Counted from the first letter of the stretch, positions 26,084-35,126 are shown. The stretch: DNA of 64,000 nucleotides from Mucilaginibacter sp. L3T2-6 (GCF_030519355.1 NZ_JAUMKC010000005.1:1-64000), one strand, 5' to 3'. Program-made: numbers and translations. The notes: a model not told the origin generated them from the sequence alone.

Positions 26084-26932
26084 ATGAAGAAAGTACTTTT
26101 TATGGCGATTGCCTTTTTGGCCCTGTCGCCCGGGGCATTTGCTCAGGAAATAAAATTGAAGATACCCGCGTCAAGCACCGGTCAGCGCATCGAGCAGGAT
26201 TTCGGTCTTGGCATTATCTCGGTTACTTATTATCGCCCCAATACCAAAGGCCGCAAGATATTCGGCGGGATGGAGCCTTATGGGGCGGTATGGCGTACCG
26301 GCGCAAATAATGCTACCGTTATTAAGCTAACCGACACCATACAGGTTGAAGGCCATACGCTGGCCCCGGGCGCCTATGCACTTTTCACTATCCCCGGTGT
26401 TGATGAATGGACCATCATTTTTAATAAGAAAGCTGCCCAATGGGGCGCCTACGCCTATGATGAAAAGGACGACCTGTTCCGCTTTAAAGTAAAACCATTT
26501 AAGCTGGCGGGCAAGGTAGAGACGCTCACTTTACAATTCGCCGACGTTACACAGGAAAAATGTAAGTTCCAGATATTGTGGGAGAACACCGGCGTGTCGT
26601 TCAACCTTACCAATAACCCCGACGACCGCATTATGGCTAACATTCTGGAAGCGATGAAAGGCGAGAAGAAACCGTATTATATGTCGGCTATTTGGTGCTA
26701 TAACCACAATCGCAACCTGGAGCAGGCCCTTGGCTGGATGCAGGAAGCCGAAAAGGCAAACCCTGCCGCCGATAACATGAAATACTGGCTGGCAAGACTG
26801 CAGCTAAAAACCGGGAACAAGGAAGCTGCAATAGCTACGGCTAAAGCCGGCTTAAAACTTGCCGAAGATAGTAGGGATGCCGAATACGCCAGGCTCAACA
26901 AAGAGGTACTGCAGGATGCCGGTGTGATGTAA
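26084..26932 (+). CDS. DUF2911 protein with C-terminal TPR-like region (copy 1)
   Basis: 282 residues from the ATG at 26084. The signal peptide ends GAFAQ, so it is exported. The DUF2911 domain covers about 25-180 with QDFGLGIISVTYYRP, GGMEPYGAVWRTGANNAT and ALFTIPGVDEWTII. The C-terminal ~100 residues are helical with TPR-like spacing (LEQALGWMQEAEKANP). The function of DUF2911 is not known. A paralogue with the same plan is at 56773-57630. Confidence 0.88.
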   Translation: MKKVLFMAIAFLALSPGAFAQEIKLKIPASSTGQRIEQDFGLGIISVTYYRPNTKGRKIFGGMEPYGAVWRTGANNATVIKLTDTIQVEGHTLAPGAYALFTIPGVDEWTIIFNKKAAQWGAYAYDEKDDLFRFKVKPFKLAGKVETLTLQFADVTQEKCKFQILWENTGVSFNLTNNPDDRIMANILEAMKGEKKPYYMSAIWCYNHNRNLEQALGWMQEAEKANPAADNMKYWLARLQLKTGNKEAAIATAKAGLKLAEDSRDAEYARLNKEVLQDAGVM

Positions 26933-26949
26933 CGCGGGAGGCCCTGCTG

Positions 26950-27129
26950 TCAGGATTTATTCTTTTGTTTGGCAAAATGCGCGCGGGCCTGTTTAAGGCC
27001 TGTGGCAATTGCTTCGCCTTCGTTGCCGGTTGTCTTCAGTACCTCGTTGGCAATTTCTGTAGCCTTGTCGCGTATTTTTTTTGGCTGATTTTTGTATGAT
27101 GGCGGATAGTCGCCGTTGTACCATGGCAT
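26950..27129 (-). CDS. Small YdaT/ChaB-like protein
   Basis: 59 residues, beginning MPWYNGDYPPSYKNQPKK and containing DKATEIANEVL and EGEAIATGLKQARAHF. The MPW...YPxSxKN...RxKAxEIAN...EGxAI pattern resembles the small general stress protein YdaT and ChaB-like proteins of unknown function. The start is decided by a strong Shine-Dalgarno sequence (AAAAGGAGGAAATTAT before ATG), unusual for this genome. It converges on the DUF2911 gene. Confidence 0.8.
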   Translation of the reverse strand: MPWYNGDYPPSYKNQPKKIRDKATEIANEVLKTTGNEGEAIATGLKQARAHFAKQKNKS

Positions 27130-27145
27130 AATAATTTCCTCCTTT
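27130..27145 (-). promoter_or_regulatory. Strong Shine-Dalgarno site of the YdaT-like gene
   Basis: On the minus strand AAAAGGAGG lies 7 nt before the ATG. Nearly all other genes here lack such a site. Confidence 0.75.
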
Positions 27146-27213
27146 TAACAATAACTGAATAGGGCGGCTATTTGTTTCTTCAAAATCAATTGGCTATTTC
27201 TGTATTACCGGTT

Positions 27214-27732
27214 TCATCTTTTAAAAACACGCTGTCCTTCTTTGGTCAGGCCTAATATTTCTGTCATTACACCGATCTCCCGGGACGTATCAAAAAAAAC
27301 AATTTTCGCAACAGAAGTGTCAAAAGAGCTTACCTCCCGGAAGCCTTTGGCCTCAAATTGTGCAATAACCCTGTCCAATTCCTCCGCAGAAGTGGTATAA
27401 GCCAGGTGCTGAATACCGCCCGCCGGGTTTTTCTTCAGGTAATCCCGGAATATACTGTTCCCTGAAACCGGCTGGATCAGCTCGATATATGCCCCGCCGG
27501 AATAGCCATGGGCAACCAGGTTTTCGGCGTCTGACGGCTTTCCATAATACGTGCCGTTATAATCGCTGGCCTTACTTGTTTCAATTGTGCCGATGCTTAT
27601 GCCCAGGGTTTCCTTAAAAAATCTCTCTGCCGCGGTAATATCTTTTACCACCCAGGCTACCTGTGCCAGGCTTAAGTTAGATGCTGCGGCCTCCACGTTC
27701 GTTATTCTATCAGGATTACTTTTGTATTTCAT
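27214..27732 (-). CDS. VOC (glyoxalase/bleomycin-resistance) family protein
   Basis: 172 residues with two beta-alpha-beta-beta-beta units: QVAWVVKDITAAERFFKETLG in the first and GIQHLAYTTSAEELDRVIAQFEAKG in the second. Metal-binding positions may include the His of GIQHLAY and the Glu of MTEILG. The reaction is not predictable; the superfamily includes isomerases, dioxygenases and resistance proteins. It overlaps the DHFR-like gene by 17 nt, so both are co-translated and probably work together. The unit is divergent from an HxlR regulator. Confidence 0.82.
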   Translation of the reverse strand: MKYKSNPDRITNVEAAASNLSLAQVAWVVKDITAAERFFKETLGISIGTIETSKASDYNGTYYGKPSDAENLVAHGYSGGAYIELIQPVSGNSIFRDYLKKNPAGGIQHLAYTTSAEELDRVIAQFEAKGFREVSSFDTSVAKIVFFDTSREIGVMTEILGLTKEGQRVFKR

Positions 27733-28231
27733 AATGAAGCTGAACAGTATTTTTGTTCAGTTTGGTTACCTCTAATAAATTGAGTTTTAATTCCAGATCC
27801 ACATCGTTTAAAAACGGCAGGCCGCTTCCAAAAATAACGGGCTCCATCACGAAGTAAATATCAGTTACTGCTCCGGCTTTTATAAACTCGCTGATGGTTT
27901 GGGTCCCGCCAATAATTACAGCTTCCGTATGCCCTTTTGCGGCAAGCATTTCCACTATTTTGCCGGCGCCATCTTGTGTAAAAACAACGGTTGAGTTTTC
28001 TGACCTCTCGTGCGGGTTGGTTGTCAGCACAACGGTAGTGCCGTCTGTTTTCAGAGGCAGGTAATCGGGCGCAAGAATGTTATAGGTGGTTTTGCCCATA
28101 ATTACCGCTTTATATTTTTTACAGATAGCTTCAAAACCCTGGCCGTATTCGGCCGACAGCCAATCGGGTACATTTCTTTGGTTGGAGATCTTGCCATTGG
28201 CGGCGATTGCTATATAAATACTGATTTTCAT
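27716..28231 (-). CDS. Dihydrofolate reductase-like (RibD C-terminal) protein
   Basis: 171 residues. MKISIYIAIAANGKIS, the NADPH region YKAVIMGKTTYNI and VIIGGTQTISEFI are typical of the DHFR/RibD-C fold. The family includes pyrimidine reductases and resistance-type reductases, so the substrate is open. It is first gene of a two-gene unit with the VOC gene and is transcribed away from the HxlR regulator, whose palindromic site lies between them. Confidence 0.85.
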   Translation of the reverse strand: MKISIYIAIAANGKISNQRNVPDWLSAEYGQGFEAICKKYKAVIMGKTTYNILAPDYLPLKTDGTTVVLTTNPHERSENSTVVFTQDGAGKIVEMLAAKGHTEAVIIGGTQTISEFIKAGAVTDIYFVMEPVIFGSGLPFLNDVDLELKLNLLEVTKLNKNTVQLHYEIQK

Positions 28232-28314
28232 TAGGAGATATTAATTTGTTTTTTGTTCAGGAATGTTGTTTTATTTTTATTCAAAATTGCGCAGCTACAC
28301 AATGGCACGCAATA

Positions 28315-28332
28315 ACTAACAAAATTGTTAGT
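28315..28332. promoter_or_regulatory. HxlR operator candidate
   Basis: ACTAACAA and TTGTTAGT are perfect complements spaced by AA. The site lies in the divergent promoter region between the DHFR-like and HxlR genes, 17 nt before the HxlR ATG. Confidence 0.6.
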
Positions 28333-28348
28333 CGACAACCAGCTGATT

Positions 28349-28735
28349 ATGAGAAAAGAACAATCAACAAATTATGCTAACGAGCAGTTTTTATCCCAGG
28401 TGTGCGAGCGTAATTCTGCTATAAGCATGATTAGCGGACGATGGAAGGCTCAAATTGTTTATTACATATACGAGGGCAGCAACCGGTTCAACCTGTTACA
28501 GAAAAAATTACCTAAAATATCAGAAACAGTATTGGCGAGACAGTTAAAGGAGCTTGAAAAACATGCTATTTTGGTAAAAGCAGAAGTTCCCGGTACGGTC
28601 CCCACCGGTATAAAGTATATATTGACCAACAAAGGGCTGGACTTGGTGCCTATTTTAGAAAGCCTGTGCGATTGGGGCAAAATATATGCCGAAGGTAAAG
28701 AAATTTTTGCCGGTACCGAAGCTGAAAACGCTTAG
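28349..28735 (+). CDS. HxlR-family transcriptional regulator
   Basis: 128 residues from the ATG at 28349. The HxlR winged helix is clear: ISGRWKAQIVYYIYEGSNRF, LLQKKLPKISETVLARQLKELEKHAIL and the wing ending KYILTNKG. A Cys in QVCERNSAIS at the usual N-terminal place (about residue 17) could sense oxidants or electrophiles, as in this family. The open frame extends to a TTG at 28325 inside the palindrome and is not likely used. It probably controls the divergent DHFR-like/VOC pair. Confidence 0.9.
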   Translation: MRKEQSTNYANEQFLSQVCERNSAISMISGRWKAQIVYYIYEGSNRFNLLQKKLPKISETVLARQLKELEKHAILVKAEVPGTVPTGIKYILTNKGLDLVPILESLCDWGKIYAEGKEIFAGTEAENA

Positions 28736-28795
28736 CGATTGCAGTCATCACGTCATAAATAGCTGCACCCTATTTCTTCGGAATTGTTTAGTTTC

Positions 28796-29992
28796 TCAAA
28801 ATTCACGCTTAACAGCATTCAAATAATCAGGCCGGTTACACTTGGCAAATGTCACATCCCGGCATTGGTTAAAATGAATAAACTCTTTCAGCGTATTAGC
28901 GAGCTTCCCGATCATGTCCTCACTAAGCGTCACGTCCTCAAAATGGAGGTTATGGATGATAAGCACCTTATTTTTTCGGTCGGCTTTTGAATCCATGCGC
29001 GCCACAAAAGTATCGCCTATCAATACCGGCAGCGAAAAATAGCCATATTTGCGTTTGGGCGCGGGGACAAAACATTCCACCTGGTAATCAAAATCAAAAA
29101 AGTCGCGCAGGCGGTGGCGAAATACATTCAGGATATCAAAAGGGGATAGAATAAAAGCATCACCGGCCAGTTCAATATCAGTTGGCTGGTCTGGCAGCAT
29201 GTAAAGCGGCCCTTTTAAGCCTTCCACAATAACCGTTTGAATCAGGCCCTCCTCAACCATTTTCGGCAGTTCTTTTTTTACAAGGTTGTCTTTCACATAC
29301 CGTGCCCGCCAGGCCATTTCCTTTACGTAGCCGATACCCAAAGCGCCGAGCGTCCGCCGGATTACAAAGCGGGCATATTCTTGTGGCGAAGGTTCAGTTA
29401 AATCCGTTTCATGCGGAACCAAATTCAGCGGTAAATCATATACTTTGTGAAATTTCGGCGTCCGGCAGATCATCAGATGACCTCCTAAATAAAGTCTTTC
29501 CAGCGCTATTTTTGCCGGCCGCCAGTCCCACCAGCCGGAGCTGGCTTCTGTACGGTCGTTTTCAAAATCGCCTACCATCAACGGTCCTTCGCGTTCAATA
29601 CGATCAAGCACTTGCTTAGCCAATTGTGACTCGGCTTTGGTTTGATTGTCCCATCGTTTGCCAAAAGCCGCTTTTACCGGCAATGAAAATCGGAAATCCT
29701 GCATGGGGATGAACCCTGCGTCAGAGGTAAAATATTCATAAATCCGGCCGTCTTCCCGCAGCTCGTCCAGCCATACCAGTTCATAATCAGGCACCCGCGA
29801 CCACATCACCTGGTGATGCGCCCGCTCTACGGTATAATTAGTGTCCAGCTGAACAAACCCTAAATGATCAATCAACTGGTAAACAGCCTCTGCACCCATG
29901 CCAAACTGCGCTTTCCGCGCCAGGCCGGCAGCATGAATAATGATCTTGCGGGCTTCGGATTGGGTGAGTTGAACAGGTTGCAGGGCAGGCAT
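28796..29992 (-). CDS. YcaQ/AlkX-type DNA glycosylase (winged-helix)
   Basis: 398 residues of the HTH_42/YcaQ family, which excises bulky or cross-linked bases from DNA. The catalytic region reads FVQLDTNYTVERAHHQV, containing the Q-x-D motif typical of the YcaQ subgroup. The winged helices (EYTRRTLGALG-like region EYARFVIRRTLGALG) and the C-terminal GDTFVARMDSKADR are also present. The length is normal. It lies downstream of mfd in the same orientation with about 75 nt between, and a DNA-repair link is plausible. Confidence 0.85.
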   Translation of the reverse strand: MPALQPVQLTQSEARKIIIHAAGLARKAQFGMGAEAVYQLIDHLGFVQLDTNYTVERAHHQVMWSRVPDYELVWLDELREDGRIYEYFTSDAGFIPMQDFRFSLPVKAAFGKRWDNQTKAESQLAKQVLDRIEREGPLMVGDFENDRTEASSGWWDWRPAKIALERLYLGGHLMICRTPKFHKVYDLPLNLVPHETDLTEPSPQEYARFVIRRTLGALGIGYVKEMAWRARYVKDNLVKKELPKMVEEGLIQTVIVEGLKGPLYMLPDQPTDIELAGDAFILSPFDILNVFRHRLRDFFDFDYQVECFVPAPKRKYGYFSLPVLIGDTFVARMDSKADRKNKVLIIHNLHFEDVTLSEDMIGKLANTLKEFIHFNQCRDVTFAKCNRPDYLNAVKREF

Positions 29993-30069
29993 AATGAAGT
30001 TTGATATTCTTCAAAAATAACAAGTTTACGGAAGTAATGAATAAACATGGATTTGGCACGCTGATACAC

Positions 30070-33000
30070 TTACACTACAGCCACTTCGCTGACATCACTC
30101 AAGATTTCAACTGCCTGATCGATGCTGTTTACGCCATCAATGCTTAGGCGTAGGGTGTTTTTTACCTCCTTCAAATTGGTGCGTCGCGGGTTGGCCTGCA
30201 CAAAGCTTAGTACGTTCCGGAAGGCTCCCGTTTCAAAGTATGGCGATTGCTGATCCGTGATAAAATAACCGCGCAGTACATTTTTCTTGAGAGATATTTT
30301 TTCAAAACCAATAGCCTTACCCAGCCATTGCAGGCGCATGGTATTCAGCAGGTCGTTAACCTGGGGCGGCACCGGGCCAAAGCGGTCATGCAGCTGCTGC
30401 TCAAAGGCACGCAGTTCGGTTTCGTTTTCCAGCTTGGATAACTCCGTATAAAGGTTATACCGTTCAGACACGTTGGTTACATACTCATCGGGTATCAATA
30501 TTTCCTGGTCGGTATCAATCTGGGTGAAAGATATAAACGGACGCGGCTTATCCTCGGGGAACACGCCTTTAAACTCGTCTTCCTTAAGTTCTTGTATGGC
30601 CTCATCCAGTATCTTATGGTACATCTCGAAGCCAATCTCAGCAATAAAGCCGCTTTGTTCTGCACCGAGCAGGTTACCGCTGCCACGGATATCCAGATCG
30701 CGCATAGCCACGTTAAAGCCGCTGCCCAAATCGCTAAACTCTTCAATGGCGCTCAGGCGTTTCCGCGCTTCATTCGTTAATGTAGATAACGGCGGACTCA
30801 ACAAGTAACAGTAAGCCTTTTTGTTGCTCCTGCCTACACGGCCGCGCATCTGGTGCAAATCGCTCAGGCCGAACATGTGGGCGTAGTTAATGATAATAGT
30901 ATTGGCGTTGGGAATATCCAAGCCTGCTTCAATAATGGTTGTAGCCACCAGCACATCGTACTCATGGTTCACAAATTTCAGCATCACGTCCTCCAGCGCA
31001 TCCCCCTCCAGCTGACCGTGGGCTATGCCAATACGGGCCTTTGGAACCAGCTTGCGTATCATACCGCCAAGCTGCGGCAAATCACTCACACGGTTATGGA
31101 TAAAAAACACCTGCCCGCCGCGGTCAATCTCGTGTTCAACGGCTTCTTTTATGAGTGTATCGTTAAATACATGCAGTTCGGTAACTACGGGTTGACGGTT
31201 GGGTGGCGGGGTAGAGATAATGGATAAGTCCCTGGCGCCCATCAGCGAGAAATGCAGCGTGCGTGGAATTGGCGTGGCGGTCAGCGTCAGCGTGTCCACA
31301 TTGGCACGCATCTGCTTTAGCTTTTCTTTGGTTGATACGCCAAATTTTTGCTCTTCGTCGATAATCATCAGGCCGAGGTCTTTAAACTTAACGTCTTTGC
31401 TCACCAGGCGGTGCGTGCCAATAATGATATCTATCTTTCCCTCCTTCAGCTTTTCAAGTGTTTCCTTTATCTGCCTGCTGCTTTTAAAGCGGTTCACATA
31501 ATCGATATTCGCCGGGAAACCCTTTAACCTGTCGGAAAACGTTTTAAAATGCTGCGCAGCAAGAATCGTGGTCGGCACCAGGATAGCCACCTGTTTGCTG
31601 TCGGCAACAGCCTTAAAGGCAGCGCGAACAGCTACTTCTGTTTTGCCAAAGCCTACGTCGCCGCAAATCAGCCTGTCCATCGGGTGCGGCGCTTCCATGT
31701 CCTTTTTCAGGTCTGCAGTGGCCTTTTCCTGGTCGGGGGTATCCTCGTAAATAAACGAGGCTTCCAGCTCGGTTTGCAAATAGCTGTCGGGCGAGAAAGC
31801 ATTCCCCTGCTTGGTTTTACGCAGGGCGTAAAGCTTAATCAGGTCGCGGGCAATGTCTTTAACTTTTTTTTTTGTGGTTTTCTTCAGGCGCTCCCAGGTA
31901 TCGGTGCCAAGCTTGTTCATCCTCGGCACGGTGCCCTCTTTGCCGCTGTACTTGCTGATACGGTTCAGCGAGTTGATGTTCACATACAGCAGGTCGTTAT
32001 CGGCATAAACCAGCCGTATCATCTCCTGCATTTTGCCGTTCACTTCTACCTTTTCCAGGCCTGCATATTTGCCTATGCCGTGGTCGATGTGGGTTACATA
32101 GTCGCCGGCCTTTAGCTCACGCAGTTCTTTCAGGGTGATGGCCTGCGAGCGTTGGTAGCCTTTTTTAAGCTTGTACTTATAATATCGGTCAAATATCTGG
32201 TGGTCGGTATAACAGGCGATTTTTTGTTCCCTGTCCACAAAACCTTCACGGATAGCGATGCTTACCGGTGTAAATTTCACCGTTTTATCCAGGTCATCCA
32301 AAATGGCGTAAAGCCGCTCTATTTGCCGGGCCGAATCTGTCAGGATAAAATTCTCTATCTTATCAGCATCGTTATTTTTAAAGTTATGTATCAGCAGCGT
32401 AAAGTCCTTATTGAATGACGGCTGCGGCCGCATATCGAAGTTGATCTCCTTTGCATCGTGGTAAAAAAATTGTTTGCCAAATTCAACCAGCGGGAAATCA
32501 TGCAGCTGGTCGGCGATCAGTTTCTCGTCGGTAAAACCAAATTTCGGGTCAATCCAATCAGGGTTCTTTTCTTTTTCTTCTGCGGATAAAGCTTTCCAGA
32601 GCGCGGTAGCTTTTTTATAGCCGGTCTGGATAATATCCAGCGTAAACTGCACATCCTTTATCCAAACCTGGGTGCCGGCATCCACGTATTCCAATAACGA
32701 AATGTTGTTCTCTGTCAGGAAATTCGACTGCACGTTAGGTACAATCGTAATGCTCTTAACCTGTTCAACCGATAGTTGGCTTTCCACCTCAAAGGTGCGT
32801 ATCGATTCGATCAAATCCCCGAAAAACTCCACACGGTAGGGCAAGTCATGCGAGAAAGAGAATATATCCACAATACCACCCCGGATAGAGAACTGGCCGG
32901 GCTCATACACAAAATCCACCCTGTCAAAATCATATTCAACCAGGAACTCGTTAATAAAATCGATGCTCAGCTTATTGTTAACGGCAATTTCCAGTGTGTT

Positions 33001-33423
33001 TTTTTCGAGCGATGAACGGTCGATAACTTTTTCGGCCAAAGCCTCCGGGTAAGTAACTATCAGCTGGCCAAATTCGGTAGCATGGTTCAACTCGTTCAGT
33101 ACTTCGGCACGCGCCAGAACATTGCTGCTGTCGGGCTGCGTAAATTCAAATGGTTTTCTGTAAGATGAGGGGAATAGCAGAACCTCCTTGCCGGTAAGGT
33201 TTTCCAGGTCGGCCTGAAAATAAGCCGCTTCCTCACGTTCCGGCAGCACGAAGACCATGTGCTTGTGCTGCAAAAAATACAAAGCTACCGCAATGGCGGC
33301 ATCGCTTGAACCGACCAGGCCTCTCAGCTGTATTCTCGGACTTTTTGATGCGTTAAGCGCCTCCGCCAACGCTGTTACCCGGTTATCAGCCTTATATCTA
33401 TCTAATATATCGCGGATATTCAA
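30070..33423 (-). CDS. mfd: Transcription-repair coupling factor
   Basis: Removes stalled RNA polymerase and recruits UvrA. About 1117 residues. UvrB-like domain at the N-terminus, RNA-polymerase-interacting domain around GDYVTHIDHGIGKYAGLE, Walker A GDVGFGKTEVA, DEEQ box LMIIDEEQKFGV, motif GRVGRSNKKAYCYLL and the TRCF C-terminal domain are all seen. The frame extends to an ATG at 33474, but a perfect TATATTTG box (33439-33432) lies inside that extension, so I place the start at TTG 33423, giving LNIRDILDRY. That choice is inference. Confidence 0.92.
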   Translation of the reverse strand: MNIRDILDRYKADNRVTALAEALNASKSPRIQLRGLVGSSDAAIAVALYFLQHKHMVFVLPEREEAAYFQADLENLTGKEVLLFPSSYRKPFEFTQPDSSNVLARAEVLNELNHATEFGQLIVTYPEALAEKVIDRSSLEKNTLEIAVNNKLSIDFINEFLVEYDFDRVDFVYEPGQFSIRGGIVDIFSFSHDLPYRVEFFGDLIESIRTFEVESQLSVEQVKSITIVPNVQSNFLTENNISLLEYVDAGTQVWIKDVQFTLDIIQTGYKKATALWKALSAEEKEKNPDWIDPKFGFTDEKLIADQLHDFPLVEFGKQFFYHDAKEINFDMRPQPSFNKDFTLLIHNFKNNDADKIENFILTDSARQIERLYAILDDLDKTVKFTPVSIAIREGFVDREQKIACYTDHQIFDRYYKYKLKKGYQRSQAITLKELRELKAGDYVTHIDHGIGKYAGLEKVEVNGKMQEMIRLVYADNDLLYVNINSLNRISKYSGKEGTVPRMNKLGTDTWERLKKTTKKKVKDIARDLIKLYALRKTKQGNAFSPDSYLQTELEASFIYEDTPDQEKATADLKKDMEAPHPMDRLICGDVGFGKTEVAVRAAFKAVADSKQVAILVPTTILAAQHFKTFSDRLKGFPANIDYVNRFKSSRQIKETLEKLKEGKIDIIIGTHRLVSKDVKFKDLGLMIIDEEQKFGVSTKEKLKQMRANVDTLTLTATPIPRTLHFSLMGARDLSIISTPPPNRQPVVTELHVFNDTLIKEAVEHEIDRGGQVFFIHNRVSDLPQLGGMIRKLVPKARIGIAHGQLEGDALEDVMLKFVNHEYDVLVATTIIEAGLDIPNANTIIINYAHMFGLSDLHQMRGRVGRSNKKAYCYLLSPPLSTLTNEARKRLSAIEEFSDLGSGFNVAMRDLDIRGSGNLLGAEQSGFIAEIGFEMYHKILDEAIQELKEDEFKGVFPEDKPRPFISFTQIDTDQEILIPDEYVTNVSERYNLYTELSKLENETELRAFEQQLHDRFGPVPPQVNDLLNTMRLQWLGKAIGFEKISLKKNVLRGYFITDQQSPYFETGAFRNVLSFVQANPRRTNLKEVKNTLRLSIDGVNSIDQAVEILSDVSEVAVV

Positions 33424-33431
33424 AACTGGCG

Positions 33432-33439
33432 CAAATATA
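33432..33439 (-). promoter_or_regulatory. -7 box of mfd
   Basis: TATATTTG on the minus strand, a full TAnnTTTG match, 9 nt before the TTG at 33423. It supports the shorter mfd. Confidence 0.55.
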
Positions 33440-33618
33440 CGTAAAAAAGCTTTTGAGACGGCCGGTCGGCTCAATCATCAAAATTATTGCAAACAATATT
33501 GCGTTGTAATTACTTTTAATAGTAAATTAGGGTTAGAGATTAGAGACTGGTGGTTAGAGATTAGTTTCTGACCATTTCATTAATCTTTGGCGCCTATCCA
33601 CCAGAAACAACCTTTACT

Positions 33619-34029
33619 ATGAAAAATGCTATTATTTTCGGCCTTTTGATAGGCGTTTTAAGCGGAGCCTGGATGTTTATTATGCATGCCCTTGGTTACT
33701 CCCCTCAAACCAGCGGACTTAAACCTATAGAATACGTGTCGGTAATTATACCCTTAGTCGTTTTATTTATCGGAATTTATAGTTACCGCTCAAACGAGTG
33801 CGGCGGGCACATGGGCTTTTTGGAAGCACTGATGCAGAGTTTTAAAATATTGATTGTGGGTGGCATTGTTTCTGTGGCAGCCGCAATTATTTTCATTTCT
33901 GAGTTCGCCCCCGAAGGTGTCACCCTTCAGGATTTTTCGGGAAGAATATTTGGCGCCTTGCTGGTAGGCATCCTGTTTTCACTGGGCGTATCGGTATTAC
34001 TGACCACGAAACCTAATAAAGTTGATTAA
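33619..34029 (+). CDS. DUF4199 membrane protein
   Basis: 136 residues with four membrane helices (about 3-24, 39-57, 73-97, 109-128). The plan, with ECGGHMGFLEALMQSFKI after the second helix, matches the DUF4199 family found beside lipid or glycosyltransferase genes in Bacteroidota. Function is unknown. It is followed by the DUF2752 gene with an 8-nt overlap at a TTG start. Confidence 0.8.
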   Translation: MKNAIIFGLLIGVLSGAWMFIMHALGYSPQTSGLKPIEYVSVIIPLVVLFIGIYSYRSNECGGHMGFLEALMQSFKILIVGGIVSVAAAIIFISEFAPEGVTLQDFSGRIFGALLVGILFSLGVSVLLTTKPNKVD

Positions 34030-34324
34030 GATTGCTTTTAAAAAATATTTCGAACTTGCCTTTTGGATTGCCGCTATGGTTTCATTGGCGTTAACTAATC
34101 CATCTGATCAATCTCATTTCTCGTTATGCCCTTTTAAGCTGATGGGTATAACCTGGTGCCCCGGCTGTGGCCTGGGGCATTCCATTTGTTATTTGTTTCA
34201 TGGCGACATCCGGCGCTCATTCCAGTGGCACTGGCTGGGCATTCCCGCAGTTATCTTAATATTTTACCGTATTTACTCACTCGCAAGATTAAGATTTAAA
34301 ACCCGCTCACCCGTTTCGTTTTGA
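34022..34324 (+). CDS. DUF2752 membrane protein
   Basis: 100 residues. The motif CPFKLMGITWCPGCGLGHS has the Cys pattern of DUF2752, small two- or three-helix membrane proteins of unknown function. The start is taken as TTG at 34022, which overlaps the DUF4199 stop by 8 nt. No ATG start upstream of the Cys motif is present near that point, so start choice is uncertain. The two genes likely form one operon. Confidence 0.78.
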   Translation: MIKIAFKKYFELAFWIAAMVSLALTNPSDQSHFSLCPFKLMGITWCPGCGLGHSICYLFHGDIRRSFQWHWLGIPAVILIFYRIYSLARLRFKTRSPVSF

Positions 34325-34444
34325 GGGTTTTAATTTGAGGTCGCTGCCTTACAAGCTATGTTTAAGCGCTTTATGTTGCCTGTAAAATTTCCGTTCGCTC
34401 ACTTTATTGTCTTTCATTAACTCTTGAAAGTTCGGTAAGATTGA

Positions 34445-34452
34445 TACCTTTG
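34445..34452 (+). promoter_or_regulatory. -7 box of the GbsR-like gene
   Basis: TACCTTTG ends just 4 nt before the ATG. A TTG at 34424-34426 gives a fitting -33 element. The transcript is predicted to be leaderless. Confidence 0.65.
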
Positions 34453-34456
34453 TTAT

Positions 34457-34963
34457 ATGGAATTAACCGAAGCAAGGCAAAAGTTTATCGAAGCCTGGGG
34501 CAAGCTGGGATCAGAGTGGGGAATTAACCGCACCATGGCGCAGGTACATGCACTACTGCTGATCAGTCCGGAGGCATTAACCACCGAGGAAATTATGGAG
34601 CAGCTCAGCATATCGCGCGGCAATGCCAACATGACTCTGCGCGACCTTATTGGCTGGGGCCTTGTTGAAAAACAGCACAAACCCGGCGAGCGCAAAGAGT
34701 ATTTTTTCGCCGAAAAAGATGTGTGGGTTATTGCCCGGCAGGTAGCTAAAGAACGCCGCAAACGGGAGCTGGAGCCCGTAATCAAAATTCTTGACGAACT
34801 TTCAAAAGTTCAGGGCGATGCCAAAGACCCTACTTACAAAAATTTTCACAAATCTGTTACGGACATCAATAAGCTGGCAAAAAACGTTGATAAAACCTTC
34901 GACGCCATGCTGAAAGCCGACGAGAGCTGGTTTTGGGGTTCAATTCTAAAGGTTTTTAAGTAA
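34457..34963 (+). CDS. GbsR/MarR-family transcriptional regulator
   Basis: 168 residues. The winged helix reads TEEIMEQLSISRGNANMTLRDL then GWGLVEKQHKPGERKEYFFAE, the GbsR-like subgroup of MarR. The helical C-terminal part RRKRELEPVIKILDEL forms the dimer region. Members often respond to betaine or choline or other small ligands, but the ligand here is unknown. Just upstream the -7 box leaves practically no leader. It is isolated; the next feature is a tRNA. Confidence 0.85.
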   Translation: MELTEARQKFIEAWGKLGSEWGINRTMAQVHALLLISPEALTTEEIMEQLSISRGNANMTLRDLIGWGLVEKQHKPGERKEYFFAEKDVWVIARQVAKERRKRELEPVIKILDELSKVQGDAKDPTYKNFHKSVTDINKLAKNVDKTFDAMLKADESWFWGSILKVFK

Positions 34964-35034
34964 CCCATCATGACTTTCTACGGGGTGCCGTGCCATAAAA
35001 AACATCCCAATCATCTGCATTTTTATTTTTTTCG

Positions 35035-35042
35035 TATATTTG
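35035..35042 (+). promoter_or_regulatory. -7 box of tRNA-Gln
   Basis: TATATTTG, a full TAnnTTTG match, 12 nt before the tRNA. Confidence 0.6.
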
Positions 35043-35054
35043 CAGCCCTAACGC

Positions 35055-35125
35055 TCCCTTATGGTGTAACGGTAGCACGTCTGATTCTGGTTCAGCCTGT
35101 CGTGGTTCGAATCCATGTAAGGGAA
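35055..35125 (+). tRNA. tRNA-Gln (anticodon CTG)
   Basis: 71 nt. The acceptor stem pairs TCCCTTA with TAAGGGA. The anticodon arm reads TCTGATTCTGGTTCAGC with loop TTCTGGT, giving anticodon CTG, which reads CAG. The T-arm is CGTGGTTCGAATCCATG. The outermost anticodon-stem pair is T-C. The 3' CCA is not encoded. Confidence 0.9.
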
Positions 35126-35126
35126 C

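Noticed and set aside
28325..28348. Longer HxlR frame from TTG 28325
   Set aside because: It would start inside the palindromic operator; the ATG at 28349 fits the family length.
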